Source: an uncultured Collinsella sp.
GTDB lineage: Bacteria > Actinomycetota > Coriobacteriia > Coriobacteriales > Coriobacteriaceae
Assembly (NCBI GenBank): GCA_900547125.1
Contig: URFU01000009.1
Coordinates: forward strand, 1-30,094
Reading direction: 5' to 3'
DNA length: 30,094 bases
Below the pieces are notes generated by a model. That model did not search any database, was not told the DNA's origin, and was given only the letters and a program-made list of their open reading frames with translations. Each line of letters starts with the position of its first letter. Position 1 is the first letter of the stretch. Shown in pieces: positions 5,586 to 16,376 of this stretch. The translations under genes were made by a program, and so were the position numbers.

Positions 5586-8363
5586 CTATTTACGACCAAA
5601 TTTAATCTTGATGGCACGCTTTAGAGCGTACTTGCCGAGGCTTGGGAGCTTTTGCTCGTATTTGACCATCGTGGAGCACTCGGGGCGGTCGCGATCCAGA
5701 TGGATGGCGTCAAACGCGCACTTTGTGGTGCACAGGCCGCAGCCGATGCACTTGTTGGGGTCGACGATCGAGGCGCCGCAGCCCAGGCAGCGGGCGGTCT
5801 CGGCGCGCACCTGCTCCTCGGTAAAGGTCTCAACATACTCGCTAAACGGCGCAGCCTTCTCGCGCTCGCGGTCCACGTGGGCAACCTCGCGGCTCGCGTT
5901 GTCGTAACTCTCGATCACGACATCGTCGCGGTCGAGCGCGGTGTAGTGGCGCTGGTTGCGGCCGATGGTGAGCGTGGAGCCTGGCTGCACAAAGCGATGG
6001 ATGGACACGGCGGCCTCGTGACCGGCGGCAATGGCGTCGATGGCAAAGCTGGGGCCGGTGTAGACGTCGCCGCCCACAAAGATGTCTGGCTCGGCGGTCT
6101 GGTAGGTCTGGGGATCGGCAAGGGCACCCTGGCCGCGGCCGAGCTCCACCTTGGAGCCAGCCAGCAGGTCGCCCCACACAATGGACTGGCCAATCGACAT
6201 GACGACACGGTCGGCATCGACACGGCGCAGATCGTTCTCGTCGTACTCGGGCGCAAAACGGCCCTCGTCGTCAAAGACACGCGTGCAGCGCTTGAAGGTG
6301 ATACCGCACACACGACCGGCCTCGTCCAGGTGAATCTCCTTGGGGCCCCAGCCGCAGCTGATGTGAGCGCCGTCCTCAACGGCCTCGCGACGTTCTTCCT
6401 CGCTGGCGGGCATCTGGGCCTCGCTCTCCAGGCAGAACATCTCAACGTGCTCGGAACCCAGACGGCAGGCGTTGCGCGCGACATCGATAGCCACGTTGCC
6501 GCCGCCCACCACAATGGTGCGGCCGGGCAGCGCGTCGATCATGCCACTGTTGACCTCGCGCAAAAAGTCGACGGCCACGGTCACGTCCTCGGCATCCTCA
6601 CCCGGAATACCAGCAAGGCGGCCGCCCTGGCAGCCAATGGCAACGTAGAAGGCCTTAAAGCCCTGCGCGCGCAGCTCGTCGAGCGTCACATCGCGACCGA
6701 CCTCAACGCCATAGCGGAACTCGGCACCCATCAGGCGAATGATCTCGACCTCGGCCTCGATAACATCCTTCTGCAGCTTAAAGCTGGGAATGCCGTAGGT
6801 GAGCATGCCGCCCGGGCGCTCGTTCTTCTCGAACACGACGGGCTTGTAGCCCTTCTCGGCCAGATAAAAAGCGCAGGACAGGCCGGCCGGACCGGCACCG
6901 ATGATGGCGATCTTCTGGTCGAAGCCGCCGGCACGCGTCGGGGTCACCACAGGCGGGACATAGCGGGTCGCGGCATCCAGATCGCGCTGGGCGATAAACT
7001 TCTTGACCTCGTCGATAGCCACGGCGGCGTCCACACGGCCGCGGGTGCAAGCATCCTCACAGCGGCGGTTGCACACGCGGCCGCAGATAGCGGGCAGCGG
7101 GTTCTCGCGCTTGATGAGCGCCAGCGCCTCGTCATAGCGACCCTGAGCCGCGAGCTTCAAATAGCCCTGAACGGCAACGTGCGCGGGGCAGGCCGTCTTG
7201 CAGGGAGCGGTGCCGGACTCATGCGTCTCGATACGGTTGTCGTTGCGGTAGTTGGGCGACCACTTGGTGTGATCCCATTTGGTGGCGTCGGGCAGCTCCT
7301 GGCGCGGATACTCGGGCACCTGTCCGCCGGCCTTTTTGCTGCAGAGCTTCTGGCCGAGCTTGGCGGCGCCGGCCGGGCACACCTCAACGCAGCGACCGCA
7401 GGCAACGCACTTGTCCTTCTCGACCTTGGCGACATAGGCCGAGCGCGACAGGTTGGGCGTGTTGAACAGCTGAGAGGTGCGCAGGGCATAACACACGTTG
7501 ACGTTGCAGTTGCAGATAGCGAAGATCTTGTTCTCGCCGTCGATATTGGTGATCTGGTGCACAAAGCCGTTGTCCTCGGCCTGGCGCAGGATGTCGTAGA
7601 CCTCGTCGCGCGTCACGTAATGGCCGCGGTCGGTCTCAACCACATAGTCGGCCATATCGCCCACGGCAATGCACCAGTCGGCGGGATCGTCGGCGCAGCC
7701 CTCACCCATCACGCGACGGCTCGCGCGGCAGCTGCAGGTGCTAGCGGCATACTTACCTTCGTATTTGTCGAGCCAATGCTCGATATGCTCGATCGGCACC
7801 GAGGCGCTCGCGGCGTCGATGGCCTTCTCGACCGGAATGACGTGCATGCCGATGCCGGCGCCTCCGGGCGGCACCATCGGCGTGGCCTTGGACAGCGGTC
7901 CCTTGGACGCCTGCTCAAAGAACTTGGCATAGACCGGGTGCTCCTCGAGCTGGCTCACGCGCATGTTGAGGAACTCGGCAGAACCCGGCACCAGCATGGG
8001 CAACACCCATTGCTTGGCGCGCTCGGGGTTTTCCCAGTTGTACTCGAGCAGACCCGTGTAGCTCATGTCGTCGAGCATCTTCTCGATCTGGGTCTCGGGC
8101 ATGCCGGTGAGCTTGGCCATCTCGGGCAGCGTATAGGGACGGCGCATCTTCATCTTGCAGAGCACTTCGGCCTGCTCGTCGGTCGCGGCCTCGGCAAACG
8201 ACCAGTACTCGTAGCCCAACAGCTCGTCGCGATGCAGCAGACGGTTGGTGCAGTGCTCGCACAGCTTGACGATGGCCTCGCGCGGATGCTCCGGCAGCGG
8301 CGGCACGAACTCCGAACCGATGTCGGGCTCGGTGTAGCTAATCCCCGGTCCGTTGAGAATCAT
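5586..8363 (-). CDS. Multi-cluster FAD/NAD(P) iron-sulfur oxidoreductase, GltD-like
   Basis: This 925-residue soluble redox protein has several modules. Residues 1-200 include a winged-helix-like segment (RRPYTLPEMAKLTGMPETQI). A Cys-rich region from about 210 holds STCSCRASRRVMGEGC and AICNCNVNVCYALR. A 4Fe-4S ferredoxin motif CVACGRCVEVCP is at 319-330. At 388-440 is a GltD/DPD-type Cys domain (CKTACPAH, ICGRVCNRRCEDAC). The FAD site is IAIIGAGPAGLSC (about 489-494) and the NAD(P) site VVGGGNVAIDVARN (about 620). GGDVYTGPSFAIDAIAAGHE completes the flavin fold, and a C-terminal ferredoxin CIGCGLCTTKC sits at 872-882. The ATG at 8363 has GAAGGG upstream. It resembles the NADPH subunit of glutamate synthase but lacks the large subunit; partner and electron acceptor are unknown. 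It diverges from a TetR regulator across shared operators. Confidence 0.85.
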   Translation of the reverse strand: MILNGPGISYTEPDIGSEFVPPLPEHPREAIVKLCEHCTNRLLHRDELLGYEYWSFAEAATDEQAEVLCKMKMRRPYTLPEMAKLTGMPETQIEKMLDDMSYTGLLEYNWENPERAKQWVLPMLVPGSAEFLNMRVSQLEEHPVYAKFFEQASKGPLSKATPMVPPGGAGIGMHVIPVEKAIDAASASVPIEHIEHWLDKYEGKYAASTCSCRASRRVMGEGCADDPADWCIAVGDMADYVVETDRGHYVTRDEVYDILRQAEDNGFVHQITNIDGENKIFAICNCNVNVCYALRTSQLFNTPNLSRSAYVAKVEKDKCVACGRCVEVCPAGAAKLGQKLCSKKAGGQVPEYPRQELPDATKWDHTKWSPNYRNDNRIETHESGTAPCKTACPAHVAVQGYLKLAAQGRYDEALALIKRENPLPAICGRVCNRRCEDACTRGRVDAAVAIDEVKKFIAQRDLDAATRYVPPVVTPTRAGGFDQKIAIIGAGPAGLSCAFYLAEKGYKPVVFEKNERPGGMLTYGIPSFKLQKDVIEAEVEIIRLMGAEFRYGVEVGRDVTLDELRAQGFKAFYVAIGCQGGRLAGIPGEDAEDVTVAVDFLREVNSGMIDALPGRTIVVGGGNVAIDVARNACRLGSEHVEMFCLESEAQMPASEEERREAVEDGAHISCGWGPKEIHLDEAGRVCGITFKRCTRVFDDEGRFAPEYDENDLRRVDADRVVMSIGQSIVWGDLLAGSKVELGRGQGALADPQTYQTAEPDIFVGGDVYTGPSFAIDAIAAGHEAAVSIHRFVQPGSTLTIGRNQRHYTALDRDDVVIESYDNASREVAHVDREREKAAPFSEYVETFTEEQVRAETARCLGCGASIVDPNKCIGCGLCTTKCAFDAIHLDRDRPECSTMVKYEQKLPSLGKYALKRAIKIKFGRK

Positions 8364-8455
8364 GGTTGTCCCTTCTCTTGCCACAGCCCGACGAGGCCGC
8401 AGCGCCCCTCTTTTTTTGCAGGCCGGGCATGCCCCATGCCGTTCACCCGCCATTG

Positions 8456-8524
8456 TTGACATTGTGTCAAAAATAGTATTGACGAACCGTCAACAATATT
8501 CAAGACTGTTAGGCGAACGGTCAG
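8456..8524. promoter_or_regulatory. Paired palindromic operators between the oxidoreductase and TetR
   Basis: Two 15-bp palindromes of the same design occur: TTGACATTGTGTCAA (8456-8470) and TTGACGAACCGTCAA (8479-8493), 23 bases apart. A weaker third relative, GGCGAACGGTCA, lies at 8512-8523. They occupy the divergent promoter region and are the expected binding sites for the TetR protein encoded at 8553, which would control both directions. Binding is inferred. Confidence 0.65.
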
Positions 8525-8552
8525 GCAAAAGAGGATGAAAGGCGGCAAAAAC

Positions 8553-9215
8553 ATGGGCAACAACACAGCAGATACCTCTGTAGTCGATGCCGTCCCCGCA
8601 TCCGATAGCGCGGCAAAGCGCCTGACGGGCGACGAACGCCGTCGCGAGATCCTCGATGCCGTGCGCACCGTAAGCTCCGAGCTGGGCGTGTCCCACCTAT
8701 CGGTATCGGCCGTGACCAAGCGAGCCGGCTGCACGCGTTCATTGTTCTACCATTACTTCGCCGACATGGACGCCGCCGTCACCTCTGTTATGGACGAGGC
8801 GATCGACGGCTTTATCTCCGAACTCGAGCAGTGGAACGCCGACCGCACCGTCGGTGATATCGAGGGCGCGCTCGACACCGTCGCCCCGCTCTTTAAGCGC
8901 CTGGTCGCCAGCGGCCACGAGCTGCCGAGTACGCTCACCTCAAGCAGCGGCGCGCTCTACGGCGGCTTTTTGCACAACGTGGTCCAGCGTGTGGCGCAAT
9001 ATATCTGCGACACCACCGTGGTGGATTTTGTCGCCCATCATGAGCTACGCATCGACCATGTCTACGAGACGTTCTACACCCTCATCATGGGGTTGTTGAT
9101 GTATATCCGCACGCACCCCGATGTGCCCGACGAGACGGTCAAGGAAATCATCGCCTCGACACTCCACATCGAGGGCTACACCGCCAAGTATCCGGAGCGC
9201 AAGCCCCAGAACTGA
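8553..9215 (+). CDS. TetR-family transcriptional regulator
   Basis: This 220-residue protein has an N-terminal TetR DNA-binding domain. ERRREILDAVRTVSSELG leads to the helix-turn-helix SVSAVTKRAGCTRSLFYHYF at about residues 52-71. The remaining helical domain (about 75-210) is the ligand-binding and dimer domain, whose inducer cannot be predicted. The ATG at 8553 is chosen because AGGCGG sits seven bases upstream; an in-frame ATG at 8535 has a GAGG directly against it. Palindromic operators at 8456-8524 precede it. The membrane protein at 9279 follows after 63 bases, probably in the same transcript, although a GC-rich hairpin (9233-9239 with 9254-9260) lies between them. Confidence 0.88.
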   Translation: MGNNTADTSVVDAVPASDSAAKRLTGDERRREILDAVRTVSSELGVSHLSVSAVTKRAGCTRSLFYHYFADMDAAVTSVMDEAIDGFISELEQWNADRTVGDIEGALDTVAPLFKRLVASGHELPSTLTSSSGALYGGFLHNVVQRVAQYICDTTVVDFVAHHELRIDHVYETFYTLIMGLLMYIRTHPDVPDETVKEIIASTLHIEGYTAKYPERKPQN

Positions 9216-9278
9216 CGACATTTAGCCAAACTGCCCGCGATCAGAAGAGGGGCCGCGGGCGTGTGAAAGGAGAGCAGC

Positions 9279-10286
9279 ATGCTGTTCGATGTTTGGGGTA
9301 GCGATACCCTTATCCACTGGGCCGGCTGGGCCATGGTCTTTATTGGCCTGATCGTGCTCAACGAGGTCGGCCGCCGCACCAAGCTGGGCGCAGCAATCAT
9401 CTTTGGCGTGGCTCCGCTGGCCATGACCATCTACTGCGTCGCCATCGCCATCGGCGTCTCGCAGGGTGCCGAGTGGGCGCTCACCAACCCTACCCATGTG
9501 TACCAGAACAGCTGGTTCCACTACGCCAAGGTATACGCGGCGCTGGCCGGTTGCTGGGGCTTCATTGCCATTAAGTACCAGTGGGGCAAGATCGGCAAGG
9601 CGCATTGGTTCCGCGCGTGGCCGTTTGTGATCGTCGCCATCAACATCATGATCGCCGTCGTGTCCGACTTTGAGAGCGCCTATCACTTCTTTGTCCTGGG
9701 CGAGTCCACCTGGGTCACCTCCGAGGGCGCCACGCAGCTCGCCGGCTGGAACAACGTGTTCAACGGCATCGCCGGTATCATCAACATCTTCTGCATGACC
9801 GGTTGGTGGAGTGTCTACGCCTCTGAGGACAAGACCGACATGCTGTGGCCCGACATGACCTGGGTCTACATCATCGCCTACGATATCTGGAACTTCTGCT
9901 ACACCTACAACTGCTTGCCCACCCACTCCTGGTTCTGCGGCTTTGCACTGCTGCTGGCGCCCACCGTCGCCGCCTTTATCTGGAACAAGGGCGGCTGGAT
10001 CCAGAACCGTGCCTTTACGCTGGCTATTTGGTGCATGTTTGCCCAGGTATTCCCGTACTTCCAGGAGGAGTCCATCTTTGTGACCCACTCCACGCTCGAC
10101 CCCGGCGCCGCTACCGCGGTCTCGATCGCCGCGCTGGTCGCCAACGTCGCCGCGATCATCTACATCGTCTACCGTGCCAAGAAGCTCGGCCGCAATCCCT
10201 ACAAGCAGGACGTCTTTGAGGGCACCAGCGATTGGGAGAAGGCTACCGCTCGCCGCGCCAAGGTTGATTACGCGCACGCCGAGTAA
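9279..10286 (+). CDS. Polytopic membrane protein, DUF5692-like
   Basis: This 335-residue integral membrane protein is rich in Trp, Tyr and Phe, with about nine hydrophobic helices. The first is WAGWAMVFIGLIVLNEVG; later ones include WPFVIVAINIMIAVVSDFES and AATAVSIAALVANVAAIIYI. The cytoplasmic C-terminus is basic. It resembles the DUF5692 family known from Coriobacteriia; that name is from memory and is uncertain. No catalytic motif is obvious. AAGGAGAGCAGC provides a strong ribosome site before the ATG at 9279. Placement behind a TetR repressor that also faces a redox enzyme suggests a TetR-controlled transporter or membrane redox partner, which is inference only. Confidence 0.75.
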   Translation: MLFDVWGSDTLIHWAGWAMVFIGLIVLNEVGRRTKLGAAIIFGVAPLAMTIYCVAIAIGVSQGAEWALTNPTHVYQNSWFHYAKVYAALAGCWGFIAIKYQWGKIGKAHWFRAWPFVIVAINIMIAVVSDFESAYHFFVLGESTWVTSEGATQLAGWNNVFNGIAGIINIFCMTGWWSVYASEDKTDMLWPDMTWVYIIAYDIWNFCYTYNCLPTHSWFCGFALLLAPTVAAFIWNKGGWIQNRAFTLAIWCMFAQVFPYFQEESIFVTHSTLDPGAATAVSIAALVANVAAIIYIVYRAKKLGRNPYKQDVFEGTSDWEKATARRAKVDYAHAE

Positions 10287-10356
10287 CGCGCCTGGCGCAA
10301 ACATCGCTTGAGTACGAAGCCGCGTAGCCGGCTCCGCGCAACTCAACGCATTGCAG

Positions 10357-10397
10357 AGCCCCCGGAATGTGATTCGTCCGCGTTCCGGGGGCTTTTT
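10357..10397 (+). terminator. Rho-independent terminator
   Basis: A perfect 11-bp stem, AGCCCCCGGAA (10357-10367) with TTCCGGGGGCT (10383-10393), is followed by TTTTT. It ends the TetR/membrane protein transcript. Confidence 0.92.
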
Positions 10398-10519
10398 GCT
10401 GCCGCGAGGATGCGGCTAAACGATGCACTCGGGTTAAATCGGATCTTATATTTCGCATGCGCTTTATATGGCTCCATTTTTGGGTACAGTGTTGTCCCGA
10501 TATTGAGCTTGGGGGATAT

Positions 10520-12007
10520 ATGAAAGATGAGACGATGGGCCAAGAGGATGCGGCCCAAGATGCAGAAGCGTGTGCCGAGGCCCTGGAGAGCCTAGACCAG
10601 ATCGCGCTAGATGAGCTCTCGTTTAGCGATTCGGCCGTCGACGCGCAGGACGAGGCACACGAAGGCACCGAGGAGGAAGACAGCGACGCCAAAGACGTTC
10701 CTGACGAAGCCGAAGCCGAAGAGGACGATAGCAAGGGCGATGACCAGCCCGAATCCGACACGAGCGAGGAAACCATCTTGCTCGACAGCTTGCCCGCCGA
10801 AGATTCGCTGACCCGCGAGCTCCCTGGCTTAGGCTCTGCGCCTGCCGTGGACGAGACCATCGCCATGGGCGATATTCCCCTGCCGTCCGTTCCCTCGGCA
10901 CGCGAGGCCGAGGTTCGCCATCGCAAGATGTCGCCCAAGCGACGCAACCTGATGGTGGCAGGCGTTGTTGCCATCGCGCTCGTCGCCGGCAGCGCGGGCT
11001 ATGCGGCTTGGAACGGATACCAGCAAGAGCAGGCCGCCGTGGTTGCCGCAAACGCCCATACCATGATGTCGGTGCAAATTGGCGTACATGCCGCGGGGCT
11101 CGACTGCTCCACCGGCTCAAAGGTCCCCGTGCAGGTGAGTGGCCAGGACTCCGACGGCTCTTCTGTGAGCGAAACGCTCTACGTTGACGAGCACGGTCGC
11201 GGCATTAAGCTGCTGCCCGGCGATTACACGCTCTCCATTGCTGGATCCCCCATCGCGGAAGACGGCACCATCTACACCGTCCCGACCACCAAGGCGCAGG
11301 TCACCATTAAGAGCGATGGGCAGGATTTGAGTGCCCAGGCCACCTTTAAGCTCAAGGTGCCTTCGGCCGACACGGTGACCGACGACCAGATCGATGCCGC
11401 CGCCAAGTATGCCGAGGAAGGGGGCGCAAGCTCTGCCGCCGCGGCAAAGATACTCCAGCAGGCGGCAATTACGCGCCGTGATGCCGCCGCCAACGCCGTA
11501 AGCGCAAGCGAGGCACAGTCCGCCCGCGATGCCGACGCTCGACACAAGGCGACGAACCTGTATCAGCTCGATATTCCGGTTGAGTGGTATGGCAAGGTCG
11601 CGACCTGGCAAAACGGCAGCACGCTGTGCATCTATCTGGGCGATGACACCAATACGCCAATCGTGACACTTGTCGCAGTGCGCGACGGCGAGACCTTTAT
11701 GCCCGACGACGGCGATACGGTTTTGGGCACGGTCAGCCTAGGCAACGGCTACACCGTCTACGCCAGCGGCCCTGTCTATCCGTACGTGATTCCGCAAACC
11801 GTTAATGGACGCACGCAGGACCCTGTGTCGACCTATCCCATGGATACGGCGATTGAGCTTGTCGAGCTTACGACCGGCAACCGCTACACCTATAGCCAGA
11901 TTAAGAACGACCTGGTTGGCAAAGACGGCAACGCAGACGCCGCGACCAAACTCGAGACCGACTACCTCACCCAGATTCTCCTGCCGAGCATCAAAGCCCA
12001 GGACTAG
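10520..12007 (+). CDS. Membrane-anchored protein with long acidic N-terminus, unknown function
   Basis: This 495-residue protein has three parts. Residues 1-130 are very acidic and of low complexity, with many Asp/Glu runs such as EGTEEEDSDAKDV. A basic stretch RHRKMSPKRRN (about 133-143) precedes a single membrane helix (about 144-164, LMVAGVVAIALVAGSAG). By the positive-inside rule, the acidic part lies in the cytoplasm and residues 165-495 outside. The outer part has a beta-rich region (VSGQDSDGSSVSETLYVDEH), an Ala-rich helical stretch (about 310-345) and a C-terminal domain beginning near LDIPVEWYGKVATWQNGS. The ATG at 10520 has GGGGGA five bases upstream. I do not recognise the family. 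It stands alone between a terminator and hairpin copy 3. Confidence 0.8.
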   Translation: MKDETMGQEDAAQDAEACAEALESLDQIALDELSFSDSAVDAQDEAHEGTEEEDSDAKDVPDEAEAEEDDSKGDDQPESDTSEETILLDSLPAEDSLTRELPGLGSAPAVDETIAMGDIPLPSVPSAREAEVRHRKMSPKRRNLMVAGVVAIALVAGSAGYAAWNGYQQEQAAVVAANAHTMMSVQIGVHAAGLDCSTGSKVPVQVSGQDSDGSSVSETLYVDEHGRGIKLLPGDYTLSIAGSPIAEDGTIYTVPTTKAQVTIKSDGQDLSAQATFKLKVPSADTVTDDQIDAAAKYAEEGGASSAAAAKILQQAAITRRDAAANAVSASEAQSARDADARHKATNLYQLDIPVEWYGKVATWQNGSTLCIYLGDDTNTPIVTLVAVRDGETFMPDDGDTVLGTVSLGNGYTVYASGPVYPYVIPQTVNGRTQDPVSTYPMDTAIELVELTTGNRYTYSQIKNDLVGKDGNADAATKLETDYLTQILLPSIKAQD

Positions 12008-12049
12008 CCGGCCCGAAGACGGCTGCCCGACGTCCACATCCCCCTACGC

Positions 12050-12117
12050 AGTTGCGGTGAAATAGGGATTGTTTTTGCTGGTCAAACCGCAAAACAGTCC
12101 CTATTTCACCGCAACTT
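12050..12117. repeat. Intergenic hairpin family A, copy 3
   Basis: Arms are AGTTGCGGTGAAATAGGGA and TCCCTATTTCACCGCAACT. The outer 16 bases match the other copies, while the inner arm is changed from GTTCC to GGGA on both sides, so pairing is kept. It lies between convergent genes, 23 bases from the stop of the small gene at 12141. Confidence 0.8.
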
Positions 12118-12140
12118 ATTGGTGGCCTTTTGGGTGGCAC

Positions 12141-12344
12141 TCAGCGCCAAGGGTCGGCTTCGAACATTGGCTCGCGCTCGGGGCGGCGATCGCTGTAGGG
12201 ATCGTAGCCGTCGTCGTCCTCGTTCTCGGCACGGATGTAGGGGTCGCGCGGCTTGGGTGCCGGTTTAGGCGCAGGCTTGGGTGCGGCGGATGCGACGGGC
12301 GCTGCCTCAGCCGCCGGTGCGTTCGGCTTCTTCTCGTCTTTCAT
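12141..12344 (-). CDS. Small Pro/Ala/Lys-rich protein, unknown
   Basis: This 67-residue soluble protein starts MKDEKKPN, has an Ala/Pro/Lys low-complexity middle with APKPAPKPAPKP, and ends in an acidic/aromatic tail (RAENEDDDGYDPYSD, then EADPWR). The ATG at 12344 is chosen because AAGGAG lies eight bases upstream; the ATG at 12350 is only two bases from that site. It sits downstream of clpB and its terminator and may have its own promoter or use readthrough. No domain is recognised. The good ribosome site and the composition support a real gene. Confidence 0.55.
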   Translation of the reverse strand: MKDEKKPNAPAAEAAPVASAAPKPAPKPAPKPRDPYIRAENEDDDGYDPYSDRRPEREPMFEADPWR

Positions 12345-12394
12345 CTTCATAGCTCCTTGCCATGTACTCACGTTCAACACCATCGATTGTCGCA

Positions 12395-12433
12395 CGAAAA
12401 AGGGCGGCGGACCCAATCGGATCCGCCGCCCTT
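12395..12433 (-). terminator. Terminator of clpB
   Basis: AAGGGCGGCGGA at 12400-12411 pairs with TCCGCCGCCCTT at 12422-12433 (12 bp). On the minus strand it is followed by TTTTT, 44 bases after the clpB stop. Confidence 0.9.
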
Positions 12434-12476
12434 GGCGTTCGGCTCAAAAGGCAGATTTTAAGGCATGGCCCAAAAT

Positions 12477-15104
<2,628 letters not shown>

Positions 15105-15125
15105 GGAATCACCTCTCTTGGGGTG

Positions 15126-15143
15126 GCCGCCCTACGGGGCGGC
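15126..15143 (-). other. GC hairpin in the clpB leader
   Basis: GCCGCCC and GGGCGGC pair over 7 bp with loop TACG, immediately before the ribosome site of clpB. It may shape leader stability or temperature response; this is inference. Confidence 0.45.
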
Positions 15144-15193
15144 TTCACGTTGTTCGAGAAGTATTGTTGCCAGCTTTGTACGATCTTATACAT

Positions 15194-15220
15194 AAATCTA
15201 AGTCTCTATATATAAGATTT
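15194..15220 (-). promoter_or_regulatory. Candidate HspR operator upstream of clpB
   Basis: Read on the minus strand, this 27-bp element has ends AAATCTTATAT and GACTTAGATTT around a 5-base centre. The same 11-bp ends with the same spacing stand upstream of dnaK (24496-24522). The outer AAATCT/AGATTT bases form an inverted repeat. It lies about 90 bases before the clpB ATG. It differs from the classical HAIR sequence, so assignment to HspR rests on shared location and on hspR in this window. Confidence 0.6.
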
Positions 15221-15281
15221 TCTGAGTGATTGAAAGATAGGGAGCAGGTGCGCTCACCCGCTACGGCCTCGTCCCCTTACT

Positions 15282-15463
15282 ATCTCAATCTGTAACATCT
15301 AGCGGCTGTTTATGGCTCTAGATGTTACAGATTGAGATGAAATGACCAGCGGCACCCGTTTATCTAAATCTGTAACACCAGGCCCACTTTTAGCGGCCAA
15401 GATGTTACAGATCGAGACAGACCGAAAACCACCACAAAGGGGACAGGCACCTTTGTGGTGGTT
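15282..15463. repeat. Composite triple-hairpin repeat, left copy (182 bp)
   Basis: Three hairpins stand in a row. The first (15282-15338) has 21-bp perfect arms beginning ATCTCAATCTGTAACATCT. The second (15361-15418) has arms TCTAAATCTGTAAC and GTTACAGATCGAGA. The third (15427-15463) is a family B hairpin with arms AACCACCACAAAGG and CCTTTGTGGTGGTT around a conserved GGACAGG loop. The same order, spacing and total length recur at 17155-17336, with stems conserved and loops changed. It ends 7 bases before the stop of the gene at 15471. Confidence 0.85.
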
Positions 15464-15470
15464 GCAGTCT

Positions 15471-16181
15471 CTATTTACTTGCCGAGCCCGTGCTTCCCGA
15501 TTTGGCGTTCCAGGGCATCTCATCCTCGAACAGCCACGTGCGGGCAGACCCACTATCGCGTGCAGTCTGCGGATCGGGCAAGCAGGTCTGTCCATAGGCA
15601 TCTTGGATACACTGACCCATAAAATCGTTGAGCTCGGTCTGGTCGACCTCCATGACATAGGCGACATCGCCGTCCATGATGTAGATGCCCGGACCCTCAT
15701 TGCCCTCGTAGCCCGGATCGTACGAGACATCACATAACTTTGCGCCGTTTGCAGTGTCCAGCTCGATGGAAGAGTGGCATCCGCCAACCATGTCGTTCGC
15801 TTTTGCCCGATAGGACGCATATCCGTACCAACGCTTAAATGTTTTGCCCTTGAGTAGCTCGGACGCCCTATCGATCAGGCTTGTATCCGTGGTATAGCGC
15901 ATGGCCCCAAGCTGAATACGCGGATAATTGCTAATACCCAGCACAGCCGGCTGCTCATCAAAATCAACGGTAATGGTCTCGGGCTTGTCGTCGCCGGTCA
16001 GAAGTTCGACAGATTGAGTCACAGGCTTGACCACCGGCTCCGTCACCGCAGCAGGTAGAAATGCCATACCGACAGCGCCCGCGCCAACCACAGCGAACGC
16101 AAGCACCAAGACAATCAATCCAATACGGGCAGAACGGCTCACGGCAAAACACCCCACAATGCAAACCTTCGCCACCTGCAC
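15471..16181 (-). CDS. Membrane-anchored extracytoplasmic protein, unknown
   Basis: This protein of up to 236 residues has an N-terminal membrane helix (IGLIVLVLAFAVVGAGAVGM, about 20-40) preceded by SRSAR, so the rest should face outside. The outer part contains segments such as IQLGAMRYTTDTSLIDRASE and GPGIYIMDGDVAYVMEVDQ, and several cysteines (CHSS, LCDV, QCIQ, TCLP) that could form disulfides. The GTG at 16181 has GGCGG eight bases upstream; GTG codons at 16157 and 16142 are alternative starts. I do not recognise the family. It diverges from another single-helix unknown at 16377, and both lie between the two 182-bp composite repeats. Confidence 0.7.
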   Translation of the reverse strand: MQVAKVCIVGCFAVSRSARIGLIVLVLAFAVVGAGAVGMAFLPAAVTEPVVKPVTQSVELLTGDDKPETITVDFDEQPAVLGISNYPRIQLGAMRYTTDTSLIDRASELLKGKTFKRWYGYASYRAKANDMVGGCHSSIELDTANGAKLCDVSYDPGYEGNEGPGIYIMDGDVAYVMEVDQTELNDFMGQCIQDAYGQTCLPDPQTARDSGSARTWLFEDEMPWNAKSGSTGSASK

Positions 16182-16231
16182 TAATGATACCGCCAGCTAA
16201 CACTATTACCAAAAGAAGCCGCGCGCTCCTC

Positions 16232-16266
16232 ACCACCACAAAGGGGACAGGCACCTTTGTGATGGT
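16232..16266. repeat. Hairpin family B, copy 2
   Basis: ACCACCACAAAGG and CCTTTGTGATGGT pair with one mismatch around the conserved GGACAGGCA loop. It lies in the divergent promoter region between the genes at 16181 and 16377. Confidence 0.8.
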
Positions 16267-16376
16267 TCTCGGTTTCGACGGCCAGCTGTCACACGTTATG
16301 AGATTAAAATTGAATTGTTAGCTGAGATTATTCATTTGTCATCGAGCTTGCCTGCTCTTTGTCTCGAGGAACGCAT

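Noticed and set aside
5652..8459. Plus-strand open frame of 935 codons opposite the oxidoreductase
   Set aside because: It mirrors the codon pattern of the real minus-strand gene and shows no domain or motif.
8364..8462. N-terminal extension of the oxidoreductase to 8462
   Set aside because: It would cover the divergent operator region, and the ATG at 8363 has a better ribosome site and fits the domain start.
9222..10346. Minus-strand open frame of 374 codons opposite the membrane protein
   Set aside because: It has low-complexity Gly/Asp/Val composition and overlaps a clear polytopic membrane protein with a strong ribosome site.
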